NCBI GenBank assembly: GCA_002353975.1
Contig: DEKQ01000123.1
Location: forward strand, 400 to 8,398
DNA: 7,999 nt
From: Prevotellaceae bacterium UBA2718
GTDB taxonomy: Bacteria > Bacteroidota > Bacteroidia > Bacteroidales > Bacteroidaceae
Reading direction: 5' to 3'
Shown: positions 1-4,960 of the stretch, piece after piece
Layout of the letters: each line of letters opens with the position of its first letter
Position numbering within the stretch: the stretch's first letter is position 1
Notes under the pieces: generated by a model
What the model was told of the DNA's origin: nothing
The model's input: the letters and a program-made list of their open reading frames with translations, nothing else
The model's database searches: none
Translations under genes and position numbers: made by a program

Positions 1-32
1 TCACTTTTTTAACATAAAAATGAACAAAGTGA
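1..32. repeat. Short inverted repeat at window edge
   Basis: TCACTTT at 1-7 is matched by its reverse complement AAAGTGA at 26-32, separated by an A/T-rich loop of 18 bases. It may be the remnant of a terminator belonging to a gene left of the window, or a chance repeat in A/T-rich DNA. The left edge is cut, so the full extent cannot be judged. Apart from this and the signals listed separately, the stretch 1-233 contains no supportable gene. Confidence 0.25.
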
Positions 33-126
33 CTTTTCGCCTATATTCCCTTCTTCGAGTTCCCACTCGTTCTTGCACATTTACAAAAAAATTTCACCAA
101 GAGACTGTTATCTGAGAAAAGTTTTG

Positions 127-134
127 TATATTTG
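127..134 (+). promoter_or_regulatory. Candidate distal promoter, -7 box of the DUF3791/DUF3990 cassette
   Basis: TATATTTG matches the Bacteroidota primary-sigma -7 consensus TAnnTTTG exactly and is followed by GCACC, a common context for such promoters. No clear TTTG -33 box is seen at the expected 19-21 bases upstream. If used, it would leave a leader of roughly 95 bases before the first gene, and that leader would contain the palindrome at 170-189. Confidence 0.5.
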
Positions 135-169
135 CACCGTAAAACTGGGCGAAGGTAAGCTGCACCTCA

Positions 170-189
170 ACATAGAACAAGTTCTCTGT
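170..189 (+). promoter_or_regulatory. Imperfect palindrome, candidate operator or leader hairpin
   Basis: The arms ACAtAGAAC (170-178) and GTTCTcTGT (181-189) are separated by AA and pair at 8 of 9 positions. The core AGAAC-AA-GTTCT is perfect. It lies between the two candidate promoters and covers the place where the -33 element of the proximal promoter (203-210) should lie. A dimeric repressor bound here could block that promoter, which would fit autoregulation of a toxin-antitoxin-like cassette. No DNA-binding protein is encoded in the cassette that obviously fits, so the operator role is inferred. With a two-base gap it is a poor RNA hairpin unless the inner pairs open. Confidence 0.35.
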
Positions 190-202
190 ATTCGGTTTTC
201 AC

Positions 203-210
203 TACCTTTG
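203..210 (+). promoter_or_regulatory. Candidate proximal promoter, -7 box
   Basis: TACCTTTG is a second exact match to TAnnTTTG and is again followed by GCGACC. It lies only 23 bases before the ATG at 234, so a transcript from it would have a leader of about 15 bases. No TTTG -33 box is seen. The same -7 sequence occurs on the minus strand in front of uxaB (3792-3799). Confidence 0.45.
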
Positions 211-233
211 CGACCGATAATAGCGATTGAAGT

Positions 234-449
234 ATGAAAACGGAGCATTTGGATTTTATCACCTTCTGCGTGGGCAGCCTGTCGGATGCACTTCACAAGA
301 GTGCATCACAGGTGTATGGTGCCCTGCGCTCATCGGGAGTGCTGAACGACTATATCTTGCCTTGCTACGACGTGCTGCACACGTTCAGCAAGGACTATCT
401 TGTGGAAGAACTGACGGAAGTCTTAAAGGAGAGAGGAGCATTGTCATGA
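234..449 (+). CDS. DUF3791-family small protein, first copy
   Basis: This encodes a 71-residue, acidic, apparently all-helical cytosolic protein with no signal peptide or membrane segment. It resembles the DUF3791 family: an N-terminal helix (LDFITFCVGSL, about 6-16), then VYGALRSSG (27-35), a Y-x-V-L-H-T segment (45-50) and a C-terminal helix S-K-D-Y-L-V-E-E-L (52-60). DUF3791 genes are commonly found beside DUF3990 genes, as here; the biochemical role is unknown. The ATG at 234 has no good Shine-Dalgarno, which is usual in Bacteroidota. The stop codon overlaps the start of the next gene (ATGA, 446-449), so the two are probably translationally coupled. A small antitoxin or regulatory partner of the DUF3990 protein is the most natural guess, but it is a guess from context. 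Confidence 0.8.
   Translation: MKTEHLDFITFCVGSLSDALHKSASQVYGALRSSGVLNDYILPCYDVLHTFSKDYLVEELTEVLKERGALS
433..438 (+). promoter_or_regulatory. Strong Shine-Dalgarno supporting the DUF3990 start
   Basis: GAGGAG at 433-438, with another AAAGGAG at 425-431, lies 7 bases before the ATG at 446. It is the clearest Shine-Dalgarno in front of any start in this window, in a lineage that seldom uses one. It supports starting the DUF3990 gene at 446 rather than at the in-frame TTG at 227, which would overlap most of the preceding gene. Confidence 0.6.
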
Positions 450-994
450 AGGCTGCGATTGAGCGAGAACAGTGTCAATCTCGATTGGACACTGTCGAGC
501 GTGAACAGGCTCGACCGAAGGTCAAACTGTATCACGCATCGACAATGGTCATTAAGAAGCCCGATGTGCTCCATTCGCGCGACAAGTTGGACTTCGGGAA
601 GGGATTCTACTTGACTGCTTTTCGTGAACAGGCTGTGCGCTATGCCGAGCGTTTCACTCGCAGGGGCAAGGAGGCTTTTATCAACGAATATGAACTGGAC
701 GAGGAAATGCCAGACTTCAACATCAAATCATTTCCAAGTTACGACGAGGAATGGCTTGACTACGTGGCAGTTTGCAGGAAAGGAGGAATACCGCAGCCGT
801 CATACGATGCCGTATCTGGCGGTGTGGCTAACGACAAAGTGTTTAATACTGTTGACCTGTATTTTGCCGGCGTCATTTCCAAGGATGAGGCGCTTGGGCG
901 TCTGAAATATGAAAAGCCGAATCATCAGTTGTGCATTATGAACGGACTGATGCTTGACCGCCATCTTCATTTTACCAAAGCAGAAAAGGTGTAG
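446..994 (+). CDS. DUF3990 protein, putative ADP-ribosyltransferase-fold enzyme
   Basis: This encodes a 182-residue soluble protein that I recognise as DUF3990. The N-terminal block LYHAS (28-32) and DFGKGFYLT (49-57), followed by an A-x2-Y-A helix (63-67), closely resemble the PARP-type catalytic blocks W-H-G-S and F-G-K-G-I-Y-F. H30 and Y55 would be the NAD-binding His and Tyr of an H-Y-E triad. The third residue is unclear: E83 in NEYELD, or a position near Q161 in NHQLCI. Other family-like blocks are EEWLDYVAV (101-109) and YDAVSGGVANDKVFNT (120-135). The first 27 residues precede the domain, are charged and contain EREQ twice (6-9, 18-21). The gene sits between two DUF3791-type genes, overlapping the first by 4 bases and ending 3 bases before the second. 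A toxin or a regulated modifying enzyme is inferred; the target is unknown. Confidence 0.85.
   Translation: MKAAIEREQCQSRLDTVEREQARPKVKLYHASTMVIKKPDVLHSRDKLDFGKGFYLTAFREQAVRYAERFTRRGKEAFINEYELDEEMPDFNIKSFPSYDEEWLDYVAVCRKGGIPQPSYDAVSGGVANDKVFNTVDLYFAGVISKDEALGRLKYEKPNHQLCIMNGLMLDRHLHFTKAEKV
471..493 (+). other. Hairpin inside the 5' end of the DUF3990 gene
   Basis: AGTGTC (471-476) pairs with GACACT (488-493), and AAT (477-479) with ATT (484-486). This leaves a CTCG loop and one bulged G at 487. The hairpin lies about 25 bases after the start codon and is flanked by the direct repeat GAGCG[A/T]GAACAG at 461-472 and 497-508. It could influence translation or decay of the enzyme message, or it may simply be a by-product of the coding sequence. 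Confidence 0.3.
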
Positions 995-997
995 GAT

Positions 998-1207
998 ATG
1001 GAAGCCAACAAGACTATACTTCAAATGAAATATGCAAGGATTGTTGCAATCTTTGCACAAAAATCGGGGCTGTCGCTGGAAGATGCCCTTTCGTTCTTCT
1101 ATGATTCTGACACGTATCAGTTAATCAGTGAAGGGGTGGCAGACATGCACTGCCGCAGCGACGAGTATCTGGCTGACGAACTGATGTTGGAGTTTAGAGA
1201 AAGGTAG
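998..1207 (+). CDS. DUF3791-family small protein, second divergent copy
   Basis: This encodes a 69-residue helical cytosolic protein without signal peptide or membrane segments. Its pattern is of a type also placed in DUF3791: ILQMKYARIVAIFA (7-20), a D-A-L-x-F-F-Y-x-S segment (29-37), then G-V-A-D-M-H-C-R-S-D-E-Y-L (46-58) and a C-terminal helix. Residues 50-69 align without gaps to residues 48-67 of the first small protein: 8 of 20 are identical (including H, S, Y, L, E, L, E, R) and most others are conservative. The ATG at 998 follows the DUF3990 stop (992-994) by 3 bases, with only a partial Shine-Dalgarno, so the gene is the last of a three-gene operon. No convincing terminator follows. 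Its function is unknown; a second partner of the enzyme is inferred. Confidence 0.78.
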   Translation: MEANKTILQMKYARIVAIFAQKSGLSLEDALSFFYDSDTYQLISEGVADMHCRSDEYLADELMLEFRER

Positions 1208-1439
1208 CCCCATGATGGAGATGTAGCCATAATCATGTAGGCTGTAACACAATTCTCATTACACACCTAAAGCCTTTTGACTATCTCATATAGCGCGAAT
1301 GCATAAAAGATATACAATTGGAGCGGGAAATATATACTGCAGGAAAAGCCGATGCATATACAACTACACAGAAGTGACAGATTAGACAGGAAAATGTGAT
1401 TGTAAAAGCACTATAAACAAATAACCAAAAAGAAAAGCT

Positions 1440-2018
1440 ATGAATACCTTTTTTATTTCCAACTATTCCAAACGTATTATAACTCTTACTGTTCTCTTTG
1501 TGTTTTCTCTACATCTGACATTTGCACAACAACTGGTGGGCAAATGGAAATGTGCGGAGGAGACGCTGAAAGAAATGGAATTCAACTTCACTAAGGTAAA
1601 AAGTAAATGCACCTTTAAGAAGAATGGCACATTTACTCTCGTCCTCAAGGGATACAGTATGAAAGGTGTATATACTCCATACCGTTATATGTCTGCAGAA
1701 GCAAAAGGCAAATACATTCTGAACGGCAATACCATCACATCGACAATAGACGCCAAAGACATTGAAGTGGGCGTAGGGACGGACATGGAAGACCCTGCAC
1801 GTGATGAAAGCATCATGGACAATAGAGATGTAACAGGCAACCGTGCGGAATGGAGTTACGCCAACGGAAGATATGAGACTGAACTTTTTAATGGCAAAGT
1901 GCAGGAACAGACTATCAGGGAGAGGATATTGGAGATGTGGACCTGGGATGGGCTGCCGGTTTCGCCTAACGGAAGCAACGGCATAAACATAGGAGATGTG
2001 ATAAAGCTGAAAAAATAG
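1440..2018 (+). CDS. Secreted lipocalin-like protein of unknown function
   Basis: This encodes a 192-residue exported protein. The N-terminus has basic residues (K11, R12), a hydrophobic core of about 13-28 and a likely signal peptidase I site at LTFA|QQ (after A29). No lipobox cysteine is present, so it should be periplasmic or secreted rather than a lipoprotein. The mature part opens with L-V-G-K-W-K (32-37). It then alternates short strands and turns such as CTFKKNGTFTLVLKG (57-71) and GKYILNGNTIT (90-100), ending with DVIKLKK. This pattern is typical of the small lipocalin-like proteins common in Bacteroidales; the family assignment is tentative. Cys38 and Cys57 could form a disulfide. 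The start is preceded by an A-rich leader rather than a Shine-Dalgarno. It stands alone, 232 bases after the DUF3791/DUF3990 cassette, in a gap where I see no clear promoter or terminator. No ligand or role can be deduced. Confidence 0.7.
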   Translation: MNTFFISNYSKRIITLTVLFVFSLHLTFAQQLVGKWKCAEETLKEMEFNFTKVKSKCTFKKNGTFTLVLKGYSMKGVYTPYRYMSAEAKGKYILNGNTITSTIDAKDIEVGVGTDMEDPARDESIMDNRDVTGNRAEWSYANGRYETELFNGKVQEQTIRERILEMWTWDGLPVSPNGSNGINIGDVIKLKK

Positions 2019-2157
2019 CGTTGGCCTTGCCATCGTTCTCTCGCATGACAATAGTTTTCCAGCAAGCATTTGTTGAAATAACACAAAGCCACGCTGGCAG
2101 GGATGCAGACGCCCTTTCTAACGGAAAGTAGGCTAACACAAGGAAGGAAAGGGGACG

Positions 2158-2195
2158 AAAAAACGGTCTGAAAGACTTACTGCTTTCAGACCGTT
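2158..2195 (-). terminator. Intrinsic terminator after uxaB
   Basis: AACGGTCTGAAAG (2162-2174) and CTTTCAGACCGTT (2183-2195) form a perfect 13-bp stem with an 8-base loop. Read on the minus strand the stem runs into six T residues (A-run at 2158-2163), the classic layout for ending uxaB transcription 67 bases past its stop codon. On the plus strand the stem is followed only by CTCTTAATA, so it is at best a weak terminator for the convergent lipocalin-like gene. The rest of 2019-2261 shows no gene. Confidence 0.85.
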
Positions 2196-2261
2196 CTCTT
2201 AATATATTAGGTGGATTATGTTGATTTTCACCTTAAAATCATATCTAATATGCTGTTCGCA

Positions 2262-3746
2262 TTACAGGATTGACTTCACTGTCTCAATCATTCCCTTAGA
2301 CTGGATGTCATTGAGGAAGCCTACTACCATGTCTGTGAGTCCAGGAATCTTGTTCAGGTCACCGTGCTCACCCCAAATCCAGTCAGCAGCGAGGACACCC
2401 TCAGCAACCTTCTTAGTGTCGCCCGTAGCCCACAGATCCTTCAGCAGGTCCATAATCTTCTGGTCATCATTAGGCTGAATAGGTGCACCGTCTGCGCGTG
2501 TACCGCCCTTGTAGTAAGTGATGATGGCAGCGAGACCCAGCACGAGGCCCTTTGGCAGCTCGCCCTTGCGCTCCAGATAAACCTTTACTCCTGGCAGGTC
2601 GCGTGCCTGGAACTTCGGGAAGGAGTTGAGCATGATGGACGTTACCTGATGGTCAACGTATGGGTTGTCGAAGCGCTCCAGCACGTCAGCAGCAAACTTC
2701 TGCAGTTCCTCCATCGGGAGGTTAAGAGTCTGCATCAGCTCATCATACTGTACCTTCTTGATATACTTTCCTACTACCTCATCGTGCAGCGCATCGCGAA
2801 CGATATTGATGCCTGAGAGGTAAGCCACAGGAGAAAGAACAGTGTGCGGGCCATTGAGCAGAGTAACCTTTCTCTCGTGGTATGGAGCCTCAGACTCGGC
2901 AATGAGCACATGCAGACCAGCCTGATCGGCAGGGAACTCAGCGCGCAACTCCTCGCAAGTCATGTTCTCAGCCTTCTCAATCACCCACAGGTGGAAAATC
3001 TCAGCCTGAACTACGAGGTTGTCCTTGTAGCCGATCTTGTTCTGAATCTCAACGATATCCTTGCGTGGGAAGCCCGGTACGATGCGGTCAACGAGTGTAG
3101 CACATACGTAGTTGTACTTCTCGAACCACTCCTTGAAGCCTTCATAGTCGGCACCGAGGTCCTCTTTCCACAGCTCTATGTACTTGCGGATGCAGTCCTT
3201 CAGGTGGTGACCGTTGAGGAAGATGAGCTCACATGGCATGATGATGAGGCCCTTTGATGGGTCGCCATTGAAGGTCTGATAACGACGATAGAGCAACTGA
3301 ACGAGCTTGCCGGGATAGCTTGATGCAGGAGCATCAGAGAGTTTGCAAGCTGGATCGAATGCGATACCAGCCTCTGTGGTGTTAGAGATAACGAAACGAA
3401 TCTCCGGCTGCTCTGCCAACGCCATGAATGCCCAGTTCTGAGCGTATGGGTCGAGGGCGCGGGAAATCACGTCAATGCGGTCCAACTGGTTTACGGCCTC
3501 ACCGTTCAGGCGGCCCTGCAGGTTTACGTGATAAAGGCAATCCTGGCCATTGAGCCAAGGTACCATGCCCTTCTCGATAGGTTGTACTACTACCACTGAA
3601 CCATTGAAATTGGTCTTGGCATTCATGTTCCAGATAATCCAATCTACAAAAGCACGCAGGAAGTTGCCTTCACCAAACTGGATAATCTTCTCGGGGGCTG
3701 TGCTCTTAGGAGCAGTCAGCTTACTTAGGGATTTTAACTGTGTCAT
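2262..3746 (-). CDS. uxaB: Tagaturonate reductase (altronate oxidoreductase)
   Basis: The 494-residue product interconverts D-tagaturonate and D-altronate with NAD(H), the second step of galacturonate (pectin sugar) breakdown, in the cytosol. It belongs to the long-chain mannitol dehydrogenase family and is close in length to E. coli UxaB. The N-terminal Rossmann part carries IIQFGEGNFLRAF (21-33), with the dinucleotide-binding glycines, and SNTTEAGI (121-128). CATLVDRIVPGFP (215-227) is a family signature. In the C-terminal helical domain K293, N298 and H301 fit the family's K-x4-N-x2-H catalytic pattern, so the enzyme looks intact. It is transcribed alone: a terminator and promoter separate it from hisB, and another terminator follows it. 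The other uronate genes (uxaC, uxaA, kdgK, kdgA) are not in the window. A fructuronate or mannitol reductase from the same family is the main alternative, but the UxaB-like N-terminus makes this less likely. Confidence 0.92.
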   Translation of the reverse strand: MTQLKSLSKLTAPKSTAPEKIIQFGEGNFLRAFVDWIIWNMNAKTNFNGSVVVVQPIEKGMVPWLNGQDCLYHVNLQGRLNGEAVNQLDRIDVISRALDPYAQNWAFMALAEQPEIRFVISNTTEAGIAFDPACKLSDAPASSYPGKLVQLLYRRYQTFNGDPSKGLIIMPCELIFLNGHHLKDCIRKYIELWKEDLGADYEGFKEWFEKYNYVCATLVDRIVPGFPRKDIVEIQNKIGYKDNLVVQAEIFHLWVIEKAENMTCEELRAEFPADQAGLHVLIAESEAPYHERKVTLLNGPHTVLSPVAYLSGINIVRDALHDEVVGKYIKKVQYDELMQTLNLPMEELQKFAADVLERFDNPYVDHQVTSIMLNSFPKFQARDLPGVKVYLERKGELPKGLVLGLAAIITYYKGGTRADGAPIQPNDDQKIMDLLKDLWATGDTKKVAEGVLAADWIWGEHGDLNKIPGLTDMVVGFLNDIQSKGMIETVKSIL

Positions 3747-3791
3747 TTTTATTAGTCAGATTAGTATTTAGATTTACGTATGATATGAATG

Positions 3792-3799
3792 CAAAGGTA
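3792..3799 (-). promoter_or_regulatory. Candidate uxaB promoter, -7 box
   Basis: On the minus strand this reads TACCTTTG, an exact TAnnTTTG match followed by CATTC, and gives uxaB a leader of about 40 bases. A clear TTTG -33 box is lacking. The -33 region falls inside the terminator hairpin of hisB, so uxaB has its own start immediately after the upstream operon ends. Confidence 0.55.
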
Positions 3800-3801
3800 G
3801 C

Positions 3802-3842
3802 AAAAAAAAGCGAAACAGAGAAGGTTAGTCTCCGTTTCGCTT
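3802..3842 (-). terminator. Intrinsic terminator after hisB
   Basis: AAGCGAAAC (3808-3816) pairs with GTTTCGCTT (3834-3842). After one A-C mismatch, GAGA (3818-3821) pairs with TCTC (3829-3832), leaving a 7-base loop. On the minus strand the stem is followed by a run of eight T (A-run 3802-3809), as expected for ending the valS/membrane protein/hisB transcript 21 bases past the hisB stop. Confidence 0.88.
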
Positions 3843-3862
3843 GATAATTATCATTTTTTAAC

Positions 3863-4960
3863 TTACAAAGCGCCTTTGGTAGAAGGTAATTGGTAATGAT
3901 ATATATCCCTCTTGACAGCCATCCTGATGGCTCGCGCAAAGGCTTTGAATATACCTTCTATCTTATGATGCTCGTTCGTACCCTCGGCCTTGATGTTCAG
4001 GTTCATCTTTGAGGCATCTGAAACACTCTTGAAGAAATGCTGAAACATTTCTGTCGGCATTTCCCCTACCTTCTCTCTGTGGAACTCTGCATCCCATATC
4101 AGCCAGGGACGGCCACCGAAATCGAGTGCCACCTGACACAGACAGTCATCCATAGGCAGGCAATACCCATAACGCTCTATGCCCCGCTTATCGCCTAACG
4201 CTTTCAGCAGGCACTCGCCAAGCACTATGCCGGTGTCTTCGATTGTGTGATGCTCATCCACGTCAAGGTCGCCATTACAGCGCACATAGAGGTCCATCAT
4301 GCCATGACGGCCTATCTGCTCCAGCATGTGATTGAAGAATCCCAGTCCCGTTTCAATGTCACACTGGCCTGTACCGTCAACATTCAGGCGTATCGTGATG
4401 TCTGTCTCCTTTGTGGTTCGGGTGATTTCGGCCTTCCGTTCGCCTGCAAACAGAAGTTCTGCTATGGTGTCCCACGACGTAGGGCCGTCGATTTTAAGGA
4501 AGCGGCAGCCAAGGTTCTTAGCCAATTGCTCATCACTCTCACGGTCGCCGATGACGTAAGAGCCGGCAAGGTCATACTGAGGCTCAGTCGTAAGGGCTTC
4601 GTTAAGGTTGGAGTTCTCTATGTATTCCTTCAGCATTCCCGTGCCGGGCTTGCGGCAGGGATGGTTGTCGGCAGGGAAATGACGGTCTATCAGGATATTG
4701 TCAAACTCTATTCCCTCGCCCTTCAGCGTCTGGAGTATAAAGTTGTGTACCGGCCAGAATGTGTCTTCGGGGAACGAAGATGTCCCTAACCCATCCTGAT
4801 TGCTTACCATCACGAACTCGAAATCCAGGTTCTTGCGGATAAAAGAGAGGTTGCGGAACACGCCCTCGACAAACTCCAGCTTGCTGAAACTGTCTATCTG
4901 CTCGTCCTCCGGTTCCTTTATCAGGGTGCCGTCGCGGTCTATGAACAGTACCTTTTTCAT
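3863..4960 (-). CDS. hisB: Bifunctional histidinol-phosphatase / imidazoleglycerol-phosphate dehydratase
   Basis: The 365-residue product carries out two steps of histidine synthesis, dehydration of imidazole glycerol phosphate and dephosphorylation of histidinol phosphate. The domain order matches E. coli HisB (355 residues). The N-terminal HAD phosphatase (about 1-165) has the nucleophile motif DRDGT (8-12), SNQDG (53-57), RKP (103-105) and GDRESD (138-143). The C-terminal dehydratase (about 175-365) has the metal-binding DEHHTIED (235-242) and EHHKIEG (330-336) and ends in STKGAL. At the zinc loop of the phosphatase, where E. coli has C-P-H-x5-C-x-C, this protein has D92-R-H94-x5-H100-x-C102, so two cysteines are replaced. 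The ATG overlaps the stop of the upstream membrane protein gene (ATGA), suggesting translational coupling, with no Shine-Dalgarno of its own. No other his gene is in the window, although Bacteroidales often keep hisG, hisD, hisC and hisB together. Confidence 0.96.
   Translation of the reverse strand: MKKVLFIDRDGTLIKEPEDEQIDSFSKLEFVEGVFRNLSFIRKNLDFEFVMVSNQDGLGTSSFPEDTFWPVHNFILQTLKGEGIEFDNILIDRHFPADNHPCRKPGTGMLKEYIENSNLNEALTTEPQYDLAGSYVIGDRESDEQLAKNLGCRFLKIDGPTSWDTIAELLFAGERKAEITRTTKETDITIRLNVDGTGQCDIETGLGFFNHMLEQIGRHGMMDLYVRCNGDLDVDEHHTIEDTGIVLGECLLKALGDKRGIERYGYCLPMDDCLCQVALDFGGRPWLIWDAEFHREKVGEMPTEMFQHFFKSVSDASKMNLNIKAEGTNEHHKIEGIFKAFARAIRMAVKRDIYHYQLPSTKGAL

Noticed and set aside
56..69. 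Small hairpin CGAGT-TCCC-ACTCG
   Set aside because: The stem has only 5 pairs and is not followed by a T-run on either strand, so it is not supportable as a terminator.
227..445. Longer DUF3990 start at the TTG at 227
   Set aside because: It would overlap nearly all of the DUF3791 gene in another frame, and the ATG at 446 has a strong Shine-Dalgarno and an ATGA junction.
1211..1243. Inverted repeats CATGAT/ATCATG and AGCC/GGCT after the cassette
   Set aside because: The stems are short with long loops and no T-run, so they are not a convincing terminator for the cassette.
1309..1320. TACAATTG as a promoter box for the lipocalin-like gene
   Set aside because: It has one mismatch to TAnnTTTG, no -33 element, and lies more than 110 bases before the start; chance matches of this quality are common.
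1509..2084. 191-codon minus-strand open frame opposite the lipocalin-like gene
   Set aside because: The plus-strand reading has a proper signal peptide and a coherent beta-rich protein; the minus reading is rich in Phe, His, Cys and Ser with no recognisable pattern.
2111..2133. Hairpin CTTTC-TAACG-GAAAG with outer GCC/GGC pairs
   Set aside because: It has a bulged stem and no T-run on the plus strand, too weak to call a terminator for the lipocalin-like gene.
2364..3257. Two plus-strand open frames (2364-2816 and 2844-3257) opposite uxaB
   Set aside because: They are shadows of uxaB, whose reading frame has full family motifs and catalytic residues.
4247..4789. 180-codon plus-strand open frame opposite hisB
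   Set aside because: It is a shadow of hisB; the minus frame carries both complete enzyme domains.
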